A DNA stretch of 64,000 nucleotides, from the NCBI RefSeq assembly GCF_013823385.1, contig NZ_PNMA01000004.1:62001-126000 (forward strand). The letters run 5' to 3'. The translations under genes were made by a program, and so were the position numbers. The notes beneath the pieces were generated by a model that saw only the letters and a list, made by a program, of their open reading frames with translations, had not been told where the DNA came from and ran no database searches. Source of the stretch: Hyphomonas sp. GTDB lineage: Bacteria; Pseudomonadota; Alphaproteobacteria; Caulobacterales; Hyphomonadaceae. Shown piece after piece: positions 36,013-45,473 of this stretch; position 1 is the stretch's first letter; the number at the start of each line of letters is the position of its first letter.

Positions 36013-36121
36013 CCGTCATCCCGGAATTTGCGAAGCAAATATCCGGGACCCAGAAATGGCAATCATAGCGCCCGCCTTGTCGGGGTCCCGGTCTTCGCCT
36101 GCGGCGAAACCGGGATGACGG
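36013..36121. repeat. Compound palindromic repeat, about 109 bp
   Basis: Terminal inverted repeats CCGTCATCCCGG (36013-36024) and CCGGGATGACGG (36110-36121) enclose a second inverted pair, CCGGGACCC near 36043 and GGGTCCCGG near 36083. Two small internal palindromes are present: TTTGCGAAGCAAA (about 36027-36039) and TTCGCCTGCGGCGAA (about 36094-36108). Folded, it gives a cloverleaf-like structure. It lies just behind the aminopeptidase gene. It resembles the dispersed intergenic palindromic elements of alphaproteobacteria whose cores read GTCATCCCGG. Copy number cannot be seen from this window, as no second copy is present. Confidence 0.7.
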
Positions 36122-36569
36122 GGTAGAGATGGCGCGGAACATGAGGAAAGGAGGGACGTCCCTCTTTCCGTTCCTTCCCGGCCCACACAATCCGCGAACA
36201 AGTCCGTGCCTTGTCCACCCCCTCCGCCCAGCCTCCACGCCAGATCCCGCCCGCGCTATCCGCCGCATAACGCTCCGGGCGCACATTCCCGCCTGTCGCC
36301 GCGCGCATGTTCTTCCTTCTGGCGCGGGGTGAGGGGCTCGCCAGGCCCCGGCAGTGGAGGCGGAGGGCGTCGCGAACCTTCCATCTCGCATCTCTCGTCA
36401 TCGCACGCGGCGCATTCCGCCTCCGCCTGCCACATTTCAGCAAAACCGGAAGGGTCGCCCCTGTCCGGCTTTTCGTGCTGGGATCGGAACAGTTATGCCC
36501 GGCGAAAGGCTTCCTCAGCGCTGCCGGAGGGCGGGCGCCGCTCTGTGAGCAGACGGTTTGCGCGAAGCG
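36122..36569. other. Non-coding stretch with no convincing gene
   Basis: About 450 bp between the palindromic repeat and the TPR gene. It contains a 12-bp perfect palindrome AGGGACGTCCCT near 36149-36160, flanked by partly complementary arms that could form a longer hairpin. Otherwise I see GC-rich sequence without a credible start, domain or RNA. The open frame 36307-36573 is Arg-rich, has no ribosome binding site I can identify, and looks spurious. The stretch could be decayed coding DNA. Confidence 0.5.
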
Positions 36570-37226
36570 CTAATTCCCCGCCTTTATCCGCATCGCTTCG
36601 CGCACGCGCCCGCGCACCAGCAGCGTGTCGATATTCTTCGGGTCGGCGGCCATGGAGGTTTCCACATCCTTCAGGGCGAGGTCGAGCGCGTCCTTGTTGA
36701 GGTGAACCTCGGCGCGCATCTGATGGGCAATCGCGTCGCCCGGCTCATTGGCGATGGCGGTGTTGAGGTCCACCAGCGCCTCGTCCCATTTGTCGATCAG
36801 CATATAGGCCGTTGCCCGGTCCAGCAGCAGGTCGTTCTCGCCCGGCGCCAGTTTCAGCGCCTCGGTGAAGGAGACCGCCGCCGCCTCCGCCGCGCCGATC
36901 TGCAGCCAGGCATTGCCCGCCTGAGACAGATACACCGCGCGCTGTTCCATCGTGCCGCCATCGCTGGACATGGAGAGGTTCTCCAGCCGCACGGCGCCTT
37001 CTTCCACATTGCCAAGAGCAATAAGGGCGAGGGCGGTGCACTGGCGCGCGCCGGGGCGGTTGCCCTCAAAGCTCCAGGCCAGGCCGTCCTCATAGGCCTC
37101 TTCCGGTGACTGCTCGATCTTGGCAACGCAGGCTTCCAGCCGTCTGGCTTCAGCGGAAGCGAACTCGGCGCTGGCATTCTGCTGCAGGAAAAGCGCCGCA
37201 CCGGCGGCCATGGCAATCAGCGACAT
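36570..37226 (-). CDS. Secreted TPR protein of unknown function
   Basis: A 218-aa protein. A hydrophobic start (LIAMAAGAALFLQQNASA) is a likely signal peptide or anchor. About four tetratricopeptide-like repeats follow from residue 75 to 210, such as AGNAWLQIGAAEAAAVSFTEALKLAPGENDLLLDRA and the next two units. Two cysteines (C33, C63) could form a disulfide in the periplasm. GGAG lies 9 nt before the ATG. TPR proteins scaffold complexes; the partner here is unknown. It is divergent from the SDR gene with about 60 bp between them. Confidence 0.75.
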   Translation of the reverse strand: MSLIAMAAGAALFLQQNASAEFASAEARRLEACVAKIEQSPEEAYEDGLAWSFEGNRPGARQCTALALIALGNVEEGAVRLENLSMSSDGGTMEQRAVYLSQAGNAWLQIGAAEAAAVSFTEALKLAPGENDLLLDRATAYMLIDKWDEALVDLNTAIANEPGDAIAHQMRAEVHLNKDALDLALKDVETSMAADPKNIDTLLVRGRVREAMRIKAGN

Positions 37227-37289
37227 GGGCAGGACACTCCAAAGCCTCTATCTCATTGTTCTTAGGCGCAACCGGAGCACCCTTGGCAA

Positions 37290-38153
37290 ATGACATCTCA
37301 GCCATCTCTGCTGTTTGTTTTCGGGCTTGGCTACTCTGCCCAGCAGTTGGCCAGCCGCCTGATGCCGGCCGGCTGGCAGGTTGCCGGAACGGTGCGCAGC
37401 GAGGCGAAGGCCGCCGCGCTCCGGTCGCGGGGGATCGCCGCCCAGGTCTGGCCGGGGGAGGGGCCGGTGGACGTGCCGGCCGGGGCCCATTGGCTGGTCA
37501 CCCTGCCGCCCGGCAAGGAGGGCTGCCCGGCGGCGCAGGCTGTCACAAACTGTCCGGATTTGTCCGAAACTGTCACCTATCTGTCCACAACTGGCGTCTA
37601 TGGGGACATGAATGGCGGCTGGGTGACCGAGTGGAGCCCGGTTTCGCCGGGGTCTCCCAGGGGCGCGGCGCGGGTCCGGGCTGAGGCCCAATGGCAGGCG
37701 CTGACGGGGGGCAAGGCCCGCCTTGTCCGCCTGCCGGGCATCTACGGACCCGGCCGGTCTGCCTTTGACCGCCTGCGCGACGGCACGGCCCAGCGGATCG
37801 TCAAGGAAGGTCAGGTCTTCTCCCGCGTGCATGTCGATGACATCGCCTCGGGCCTGGAAGCCCTGATGCAGCGCCCTGAAGTGACGGGGGTTTTTCATCT
37901 CTGTGACGAGCTGCCCGCCCCGCCGCAGGACGTCGTCGCCTATGCCGCGGAATTGCTCGGCGTCGCGCCGCCGCCGGAAATTGCGTTTGAGGACGCAGAC
38001 CTATCCCCCATGGCGGCCAGCTTCTATGCCGAGTGTAAGCGCGTCTCCAATGCCCGGGCCAAGGCTGCCCTCGGCTGGCGCCCCGCCTATCCCACCTACC
38101 GCGAAGGCCTCGCCGCCATTCTGGCAGCAGAATCAGACAAAATATTTCCCTGA
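37290..38153 (+). CDS. YeeZ-like NAD(P)-binding SDR-family protein
   Basis: An extended-SDR-type protein of 287 aa. The N-terminal nucleotide loop is FGLGYSAQQLA (a GxGxxA form). The usual serine and tyrosine region is STTGVYGD, but the canonical YxxxK lysine is replaced by a form reading RAEAQWQ, so oxidoreductase activity is uncertain. A proline-rich motif LPGIYGPGRSAFDRL and a late VHVDDIASGLEAL follow. This matches the YeeZ group annotated as nucleotide-sugar epimerase relatives. GGAG lies about 12 nt before the ATG. The substrate is unknown. Confidence 0.78.
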   Translation: MTSQPSLLFVFGLGYSAQQLASRLMPAGWQVAGTVRSEAKAAALRSRGIAAQVWPGEGPVDVPAGAHWLVTLPPGKEGCPAAQAVTNCPDLSETVTYLSTTGVYGDMNGGWVTEWSPVSPGSPRGAARVRAEAQWQALTGGKARLVRLPGIYGPGRSAFDRLRDGTAQRIVKEGQVFSRVHVDDIASGLEALMQRPEVTGVFHLCDELPAPPQDVVAYAAELLGVAPPPEIAFEDADLSPMAASFYAECKRVSNARAKAALGWRPAYPTYREGLAAILAAESDKIFP

Positions 38154-38241
38154 TTTTCGCGCCTTAGCCGCATTCGCGCCCTGTTGGCGCCGACCTTATC
38201 AGGTGTAAGGTGAGATGGGTGGACTCCGGAGGACGTATATC

Positions 38242-41200
38242 ATGGCATTGCAGACTCGCGGGACTCTTAAGGGTCTCAAGACGGTTGTTTTTTCTCTGCT
38301 TTTGGCAGGTCTCGCTGCCTGTGGCGGCTCGCAGACGGCCACCACGGCGGATGAGGATGCCGATGCCCGCGTCATGGTCGAGCGCTCTCCGTCCGACCAG
38401 GTCGCCGCCCGCAAGCGCGAGGAAGCCCGCCGCAAGGCCCGCGAAGCCGAGACGCAGGACTTCTCCTATTTCCGCTACCGGATCGACACCTCCACCGAGC
38501 AACCCCTTGCCTGCTTTGTGTTTTCTGCCGCCCTTGATCCGCAGACCGACTATTCGCCCTATGTCGAATTCCGCCCCTCCTTCCGCGCTGCCCTGACCGT
38601 GGAAGGCCGCGAGCTGTGCGTCGGCGGCCTCGCCTTCGGCACCAGCCGCACCGCCACCATCCTCGCCGGTCTCCCCGCTGCTGACGGCCGCACCCTGAAG
38701 CGCGGCGAAACCGTCCCGATCGACTTTGCCGACCGCCCCGCTTTCGTCGGCTTCAAGGGCACCGGCGTGATCCTGCCCCGCGAGAATGCTGACGGCCTCC
38801 CTGTGGAAACGGTGAATGTCGACGAGGTGAAAGTCACCGTCACCCGCGTCAACGACCGCGCCATCGTGTTCAAGAATGTCAGCGAAGGCCAGACGACCCG
38901 TCAGGGCCAATGGTTCTGGCTGTGGGGCGAGGATTCGCCCGAGGATGTCGGCGAGGAAATCTTCTCCGGCAAGATGGACGTGGCCAATGTCCAGAACGCG
39001 CCCGTCATCACGGTGTTTCCGCTGCAGGATGTCGTCGGCCCGATGAAGCCCGGCGCCTATTTCGTCCGCGTTGAAGACGCGGCCAAGATCACCGATGGCG
39101 AAGGCCCGCCCGCTGCCTCCGGCCGTTGGATCCTGCTGACTGATCTGGCGCTGACAGCCTATCATGGCGAGCATGGCCTCGACGTGACCCTCCGCTCCCT
39201 GAAGGATGGCAAGACGGTCAGCGACGCCACCGTCCAGCTGATCGCGTCCAACAACTCCGTTCTGGCCGAGAAGAAGCCGGACTCCTCTGGCCGCGTCTCC
39301 TTCGACAAGCCTCTGATGAGCGGCCGGGGCACCATGGCGCCGCGCTTGGTGGTTGCCACCAATGCGAAGGGCGAACTCGCGGCGCTCGATCTCAACCGCT
39401 CCCCGGTGGATCTCTCCGAATACACCGTCGGCGGGCGCCGCACCCCCGGCCCGGTGGATGCTTATGTCTACTCCGATCGCGGCATCTACCGCCCCGGCGA
39501 AACGGTCGAGCTGACCGCCATGCTGCGCGACCGGGCAGGGCGCCAGGTCACCGGCCGCAATGGTCATCTGGTGATCTACCGCCCGAACGGTCTCGTCGCG
39601 TCGAAGACCCGCTTCACCGATCCCAAATCCGGCGCGGTGACCCAGAGCTTTGCGGTCCCGCGCGGGGCTTCGCGCGGCGAATGGCGTGCCAGCATCGAGA
39701 TTGACGGGCTGTCTGCCCCTGCCGGCGAAATGCGCTTTGCGGTCGAGGACTTCGTGCCCCAGCGCATCGCGGTGGATGTGACCGCCGATCAGGAAAAACC
39801 GATGAAGGCGGGCGCCACGCGCCCGGTCGATATTGCCGCCCGCTTCCTCTATGGCGCCCCCGGCGCCGGCCTGACGGTAAAAACCGAAGCGCGGATGGAG
39901 CCCGACCCCAAACCCTTCAAGGCGTTCGACGGCTTCACCTATGGCCGCCATGATCAGACCTTCGAGCAGCAGATCCTCGAATTTGACGACGTGACCACCG
40001 ATGGCGCCGGCAAGGCGCTGGTGCGCCTCTCGCCCGGCACCGCCGGGTCCAATTCCGGCATTCCGCTGCGCCTCAACACGGTTGTCAGCGTGCTTGAGCC
40101 CGGTGGCCGCGCCGTGTCCGAAAGTGTCCGCGTGCCGTACCGACCGGAGAACCTCTATGTCGGTCTCAAGCCCGGCTTTGACAGCTCCGTGCAGGAAGGC
40201 GGCGAAGCGAAATTTGAAGTCGTCGCCGTCAACGCCGATGGCGAAGCCTCTGCCCAGCGCCTTAGCTGGAAAGTGCTGCAGGTGGACTTCCATTATGACT
40301 GGTACCGCGAAGGCGACAGCTGGAACTGGCGCCGCTCGCGCACGGTCACCAAGGTCAATGAGGGCGTCGTCAACACGCCCGCCGGCGGCACCGCTGAGAT
40401 CAAGGTGCCGGCGCTTGACTGGGGCAGCCATGAACTCGTGGTCGAAGGCCAGGGCGCCAATGCCTCGGTGGGCGCTTCCACCAGCTTCTATGTCGGCTGG
40501 GGTGGCTGGACGAGCGCGGACGGCACCGAAGCGCCTGACCGCGTGAAGGTCATGGCCGCCGAGAAGACCCCCAAAGTGGGCCAGAATGCCGAAATGACCA
40601 TCCTGCCGCCCTATGACGGCCAGGCTCAGGTGGTGGTCGCAACAGACCGCGTGCTGTCGGTCCAGAACCTTGCCGTCAGCGCCTCAGGCACCCGCATCAC
40701 CCTTCCGGTTACGGAAGAATGGGGCGAGGGCGCCTATGTCATGGTGTCGGTCTATTCGGGCCGCGATCCCGTTCTACGGGCCAAGCCCCGCCGCGCTGTG
40801 GGCATTGCCCATGTGCCGGTGGATATGGCCGCGCGCACCTTCGCCCTGACAATCAACTCCCCCGACCTTGCCCGCCCCCGCGCGGAGCAGATGGTGGAGG
40901 TCGACATCAAGGGCGGGCCGCGTGAGCCGGTCTTCCTGACCGTTGCCGCCGTGGACGAAGGCATTCTGCAACTCACCAAATTCAAGTCGCCCGATCCGGT
41001 GGCTCATTACTTTGGCCGCAAGGCGCTCGGCGTTGAGCTTTATGACGATTATGGCCGCCTGCTTGATCCCAATCTGGGCATGCCGGCGGAGGTCCGCTCC
41101 GGCGGTGACCAGCTTGGCGGGGAAGGGCTCTCGGTCGTTCCGGTGAAGTCGGTCGTGCTCTATTCCGGCCTGGTCGAGGTTGGCCGGTCGGGCAAGGCAC

Positions 41201-43239
41201 GCATCCGTCTTGATATTCCCGAGTTCAATGGCCAGTTGCGGATCATGGCGGTGGCCTGGTCCAAAACCGGCGTGGGCTCGGCCGACAAGAAGATGATCGT
41301 GCGCGACCGGGCGCCGGCCGATCTCATCATGCCGCGCTTCCTGGCGCCGGGCGATGAAGCCATCATCACCGCCAGCATCGACAACGTCGAGCTTGCCAGT
41401 GGCCAGTTCAATGCCAGGGTCGCCGGCACCGGCCAGATCAGCGTGGCCGAAGCCGCCCTGATGCGCACCCTGCAGAAAGGTCAGCGCGCGGATATTCCCG
41501 TGCGCGTTTCGGCCTCGGGCGAAGGCATTTCCAGCCTCAGCCTGAATGTCACCGGCCCGGACAATTACAAGACCGACCGGACCTACGAGATCCAGACGCG
41601 TTCACCCTATCTGCCAGTCACGCGGGCGACCACGCAGCTGATGCGGCCGGGCGAGACCTTCTCGATCAGCCAGGCGGCGCTGGCGGGCTTTGTGCCGGGC
41701 TCGGCGGAAATCTCGGTCGGCTTCTCGCCGCTGCCGATTGACGCGCCGACGCTCTATGCCTCGCTCGACCGCTATCCCTATGGATGCACCGAGCAGATCA
41801 CCAGCCGCGCCGTGCCGCTTCTCTATTCGCAGCAGCTCGTTACGATGGGCGCCAAGGAAGCGCGGGACAATCCGCGCGACAAGATCCAGACGGCCGTGAA
41901 CACCGTGCTGAACCGTCAGGGGGCGGACGGCGCGTTCGGCCTGTGGCGGGAAGGGGACGGTTATGCCAGCCCCTGGCTTGGCGCCTATGCGACGGACTTC
42001 ATCTTCCGCGCCAAGGAGGCCGGCTATGCCGTGCCGGAGGAAGCGCTCACCCGGGCCTATGGCGCGCTGCGCTCTGTCGCCACCGGCGATACCTGGCGGG
42101 TCTATGGCTATGACACGGATGTGTATGAGAGCCGCTATTCCAACGATAGCGTGCAGCAGATGATGTATCGCTCCTCGGCCTATGCGCTCTATGTGCTGGC
42201 CAAGGCCGGGGAAGCCGACATTTCCCGCCTGCGTTACCTGCATGACCGGGAACTCAGCAATATCGAGAGCCCGCTGGCCCGCGCCCATATCGGGGCAGGC
42301 CTCGCCTATCTTGGCGACCGGGCACGCGCCGCCTCGGCGTTCAAGTCTGCAGAACAGAAGCTCGGCTATCGCAACACGGGCGATTACTACCAGACGCCGC
42401 TGCGCGATCTGGCTGCCATTGTTGCCCTCGCCGGTGAAGCTCAGCTCCCGGAAGTTGTCGCCCGTCTGGGAGAGCGTCTTGGCAAGGATGTGCCCGATGC
42501 GCCCAGCCTGACGACGCAGGAGAAGGCCTATCTTCTCCTCGCCGTGAACAGCCTCAGCAAGGGTGAAGCCAATGTTCAGGTGAAGGCCGAAGGGCTCGGC
42601 ACGGGCAATGACAATCAGCGCCAGTACAGCCTGACCGAAGCCCAGGCCCGCAGCGGCGTCAGCCTCCGCCTTGGCGGCGACACGCCCCTGTTCCGCACCG
42701 TGCTGGTTACCGGCGCGCCGTCTGCGCCGCCGCCTGCTGCCTCGTCCAAGCTCAGCGTCGACAAACGCTTCTATGGCCTGGGGGGTGAACAGACAAAGCT
42801 TGACCAGATCCGCCAGGGCGAGCGCGTTGTTGTGGCACTGACGATCACGCCGGAGGAACGCCGTGTGAACCCTGTGATCGTGGCCGACCTTCTGCCCGCC
42901 GGTTTCGAGATCGAGGCAATCCTGCGGCCTGCCGATGGGCGCCTCGTCGAGTATGACTGGCGCTCGGGGGAAGACCGCGTGCGTGCCGGCGCCTTCGGTT
43001 TCCTCGGTGAGATCGCCCGGGCGCAAAGCTCTCAGTCTCAGGATGACCGCTTTGTGGCGGCCATCGATGTGATCGAGAACCCGGTGACGCTTGCCTATGT
43101 GGTTCGCGCGGTCAGCCCCGGCAGCTTCGCCATCCCCGGTGTTGTCGCCGAGGACATGTACCGCCCCGACGTCTTCGCCCGTTCGGCGCCCGGCCGTGTG
43201 ACCGTGCTCGCCGCGCAGGGCGCAGCCGGCGGCCGCTGA
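38242..43239 (+). CDS. Bacterial alpha-2-macroglobulin lipoprotein (YfhM type)
   Basis: A 1,665-aa periplasmic lipoprotein with lipobox LAGLAACGG near residue 25. Several MG-type beta domains precede YSDRGIYRPGETVELTAMLRD, the conserved A2M segment, and a later SGLVEVGRSGKARIRLDIPEFNGQLRIMAVAW block. The thioester motif is intact: YGCTEQ near residue 1182, followed by the alpha-helical thioester domain. Such proteins trap attacking proteases and are found beside PBP1C, as here (18 bp to pbpC). An in-frame ATG lies at 38215, but GGAGG 9 nt before the ATG at 38242 and the lipoprotein signal favour the latter. The length is typical. Confidence 0.94.
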   Translation: MALQTRGTLKGLKTVVFSLLLAGLAACGGSQTATTADEDADARVMVERSPSDQVAARKREEARRKAREAETQDFSYFRYRIDTSTEQPLACFVFSAALDPQTDYSPYVEFRPSFRAALTVEGRELCVGGLAFGTSRTATILAGLPAADGRTLKRGETVPIDFADRPAFVGFKGTGVILPRENADGLPVETVNVDEVKVTVTRVNDRAIVFKNVSEGQTTRQGQWFWLWGEDSPEDVGEEIFSGKMDVANVQNAPVITVFPLQDVVGPMKPGAYFVRVEDAAKITDGEGPPAASGRWILLTDLALTAYHGEHGLDVTLRSLKDGKTVSDATVQLIASNNSVLAEKKPDSSGRVSFDKPLMSGRGTMAPRLVVATNAKGELAALDLNRSPVDLSEYTVGGRRTPGPVDAYVYSDRGIYRPGETVELTAMLRDRAGRQVTGRNGHLVIYRPNGLVASKTRFTDPKSGAVTQSFAVPRGASRGEWRASIEIDGLSAPAGEMRFAVEDFVPQRIAVDVTADQEKPMKAGATRPVDIAARFLYGAPGAGLTVKTEARMEPDPKPFKAFDGFTYGRHDQTFEQQILEFDDVTTDGAGKALVRLSPGTAGSNSGIPLRLNTVVSVLEPGGRAVSESVRVPYRPENLYVGLKPGFDSSVQEGGEAKFEVVAVNADGEASAQRLSWKVLQVDFHYDWYREGDSWNWRRSRTVTKVNEGVVNTPAGGTAEIKVPALDWGSHELVVEGQGANASVGASTSFYVGWGGWTSADGTEAPDRVKVMAAEKTPKVGQNAEMTILPPYDGQAQVVVATDRVLSVQNLAVSASGTRITLPVTEEWGEGAYVMVSVYSGRDPVLRAKPRRAVGIAHVPVDMAARTFALTINSPDLARPRAEQMVEVDIKGGPREPVFLTVAAVDEGILQLTKFKSPDPVAHYFGRKALGVELYDDYGRLLDPNLGMPAEVRSGGDQLGGEGLSVVPVKSVVLYSGLVEVGRSGKARIRLDIPEFNGQLRIMAVAWSKTGVGSADKKMIVRDRAPADLIMPRFLAPGDEAIITASIDNVELASGQFNARVAGTGQISVAEAALMRTLQKGQRADIPVRVSASGEGISSLSLNVTGPDNYKTDRTYEIQTRSPYLPVTRATTQLMRPGETFSISQAALAGFVPGSAEISVGFSPLPIDAPTLYASLDRYPYGCTEQITSRAVPLLYSQQLVTMGAKEARDNPRDKIQTAVNTVLNRQGADGAFGLWREGDGYASPWLGAYATDFIFRAKEAGYAVPEEALTRAYGALRSVATGDTWRVYGYDTDVYESRYSNDSVQQMMYRSSAYALYVLAKAGEADISRLRYLHDRELSNIESPLARAHIGAGLAYLGDRARAASAFKSAEQKLGYRNTGDYYQTPLRDLAAIVALAGEAQLPEVVARLGERLGKDVPDAPSLTTQEKAYLLLAVNSLSKGEANVQVKAEGLGTGNDNQRQYSLTEAQARSGVSLRLGGDTPLFRTVLVTGAPSAPPPAASSKLSVDKRFYGLGGEQTKLDQIRQGERVVVALTITPEERRVNPVIVADLLPAGFEIEAILRPADGRLVEYDWRSGEDRVRAGAFGFLGEIARAQSSQSQDDRFVAAIDVIENPVTLAYVVRAVSPGSFAIPGVVAEDMYRPDVFARSAPGRVTVLAAQGAAGGR

Positions 43240-43256
43240 TCGAGAGGGAGGGCAGT

Positions 43257-45323
43257 TTGGGCCAGTCTGTGCCGAAACGCCTCCTTGCCGGACTGGCCGC
43301 GCTGATTGCGGCCGTCCTTCTGATTGACGTGATCTTCCCTCCGCCCCTTGAAAGGGCGGGGGGCGTTTCCGTGCTTGTCACCGATCGTGCGGGCAAGCCC
43401 CTGCGGGCTTTCCCGACGCCCGATGGCCGCTGGCGCTTCGGTGTTGACCTTGACCAGATCGACCCGGATTTCGTCGATGCGCTGATCCGGGTGGAAGACA
43501 AGCGCTTCTGGGATCATCATGGGACGGACTGGCTGGGACTTTTCCGGGCGGCGTTTGACAGTGCTGCGGCCGGGCAGATCGTCTCGGGGGGCTCAACCCT
43601 GACGATGCAGACAGCGCGCATGCTGGAGCCGCGCCCGCGCAATGCCGGCTCCAAGCTGATCGAGATCTGGCGGGCAAATCAGCTGGAACGCCGCCTCTCC
43701 AAGCGGGAAATCCTGGAGCTTTACCTCTCGCTGACGCCCTATGGCGGAAACCTGGAAGGCGTGCGCGCCGCCAGCTGGAGCTATTTCGGGCATGAGGCAG
43801 ACCGGCTGTCGACTGACGAGATCGCGCTGCTGATTGCCCTGCCGCAATCGCCCGAAGTGCGCCGCCCGGACCGCCGCCCGGAATTTGCCGCCCGCGCGCG
43901 CGACTGGGTGGCCGAAAAGCTCGCCCGCTATGGCGTCTTCTCCGAAAATGACGTTCTGGAAGTAGCCGCAAGCGCCATCCCCGCCCGCCGTCTCGATTTC
44001 CCGGACCGTGCCTGGCATGGGGCAGACGCGGCGCTCGCCAGCGGCCCGCGCGAGGATGTCCGCTCGACGCTGGACGCTGCCCTGCAGGCAGAGCTGGAGC
44101 GCATCGCCCTGACACGGGCCCAGCTTGAAGGAACGGATGTTCAGGTCTCCGCCATTGTCGTGCATGTGCCCACCCGCGCGGTGCGCGCGCTGGTCGGCTC
44201 CGCCTCGCGGGAGCGGGCAGGCGGCTGGCTCGACCTCACCAACCGCCCGCGCTCGCCCGGCTCGACGCTCAAACCCTTCATTTATGCGCTCGCTTTCGAT
44301 GATGGCACGGCCTCTGCGGATACGCGCATTCAGGATCTGCCCAGCCGCTTTGCCGGATATCAGCCGGAGAATTTCGACCGGATGTTCCATGGGGATGTGC
44401 GCGTCTCCGATGCGCTTCAGCATTCGCTGAACGTCCCCGCCGTGCTGATGCTCGACCGCGTCGGCGCCGAGCGTTTCTCGGCGCAGCTGGCGATTGCCGG
44501 GGCCCGGCCGCGTGTCTCCGGAGCGAGGGGGCAGTCCGCAGGTCTGGCAATTGCGCTTGGCGGGGCAGGGCTCACCGGGCGTGAGCTGGCGGTGCTCTAT
44601 TCAGCGCTGGGGGATGGCGGGGTGGCCAAACCGCTCGTCTGGCGGGCAGAGGAAGAACGCGCGAGCCAGGCCGATCCCGGCCGGCGCCTGATGGGCGAGG
44701 CAAGCGCGGCCGAAATTCTCCGTATCCTGCAAGGTTCTCCCTCGCCGGCAGGCCGGATGCCCGGACGCCTGACACAGGACGCGCCCCAGATCGCCTTCAA
44801 GACCGGCACCTCCTATGGCTACCGGGATGCATGGGCGGCGGCGGTTTCCGGCCAGCATGTCATCATCGTCTGGGTCGGCCGCGCGGACGGCGCCCCGCGC
44901 ACCGGCGTGACCGGGCGGGACATCGCCTTGCCGATCCTCTTCGAAATGGCAGACAGGGCTGCCCACCATCTGCGCGACGATGGCGATAGCGAGCTGCGCC
45001 TCAGCGCCGCCCCGCTGACGCCCTCAAAAGGCGCTCTGCGGGCCTTTTCAACTGACCGGCCGCCGGAAATTCTCTTTCCGCCCCAGGGCGCTGAACTCTG
45101 GGCAGGCACGGTGGACGGGCGCGCGCCCCGGCCTTTCGTGCTGGCGGGCAGGGGGGCGGGCGCGCTCAGCTGGTTCATTGATGGGGAGCCTGCGCCGCTG
45201 GACGATGCCGGCGCGGCAGTCTGGCGGCCCGCTCAGCCAGGCTTCTATCTGGTCACGGCGGTGGACGGGGCTGGCCGGTCCAGCCGGGTGCGGGTTCGTG
45301 TGCTGACGGAAGACCCCGCCTGA
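43257..45323 (+). CDS. pbpC: Penicillin-binding protein 1C
   Basis: A 688-aa bifunctional class A PBP. An N-terminal membrane anchor (residues 8-25) is followed by a GT51 transglycosylase with catalytic glutamate in RVEDKRFWDHHG (about residue 80) and GGSTLTMQTARM. The transpeptidase has nucleophile motif STLK near 336 (SPGSTLKPFIYAL), SLN in QHSLNVPAV, and KTGTSYGYRDAWA. A C-terminal BiPBP_C domain is present (about 600-688). It starts with TTG at 43257 after GAGGGAGG. It is coupled to the macroglobulin gene. The pair is thought to repair the wall and trap proteases after envelope breach. Confidence 0.94.
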   Translation: MGQSVPKRLLAGLAALIAAVLLIDVIFPPPLERAGGVSVLVTDRAGKPLRAFPTPDGRWRFGVDLDQIDPDFVDALIRVEDKRFWDHHGTDWLGLFRAAFDSAAAGQIVSGGSTLTMQTARMLEPRPRNAGSKLIEIWRANQLERRLSKREILELYLSLTPYGGNLEGVRAASWSYFGHEADRLSTDEIALLIALPQSPEVRRPDRRPEFAARARDWVAEKLARYGVFSENDVLEVAASAIPARRLDFPDRAWHGADAALASGPREDVRSTLDAALQAELERIALTRAQLEGTDVQVSAIVVHVPTRAVRALVGSASRERAGGWLDLTNRPRSPGSTLKPFIYALAFDDGTASADTRIQDLPSRFAGYQPENFDRMFHGDVRVSDALQHSLNVPAVLMLDRVGAERFSAQLAIAGARPRVSGARGQSAGLAIALGGAGLTGRELAVLYSALGDGGVAKPLVWRAEEERASQADPGRRLMGEASAAEILRILQGSPSPAGRMPGRLTQDAPQIAFKTGTSYGYRDAWAAAVSGQHVIIVWVGRADGAPRTGVTGRDIALPILFEMADRAAHHLRDDGDSELRLSAAPLTPSKGALRAFSTDRPPEILFPPQGAELWAGTVDGRAPRPFVLAGRGAGALSWFIDGEPAPLDDAGAAVWRPAQPGFYLVTAVDGAGRSSRVRVRVLTEDPA

Positions 45324-45473
45324 CCGGTCTGTGTGCATCAGGTCACAGCCGCGAGATAAAATACAGTATTACGCATTCGATGCCTTTTTTGTGCCGCCTG
45401 TAGCAACTAATTCGGATTTGCCGTGTAAAAGCGCCCCTTTGGGTGCCGGCAAAGTAAGAGTTAACAGTCCAGC

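Noticed and set aside
34505-36391. A 917-residue leftward open frame that continues upstream of tadD
   Set aside because: Only the last 288 residues have lipoprotein and TPR features. The upstream part is the antisense of the M17 aminopeptidase and is open because of high GC and codon bias.
36307-36573. A possible 88-residue protein in the gene-free stretch
   Set aside because: No identifiable ribosome site or domain, and an Arg-rich composition expected by chance at this GC content.
38164-40431. A 755-residue leftward open frame opposite the macroglobulin gene
   Set aside because: It has no recognisable domain and is fully antisense to a well-supported gene.
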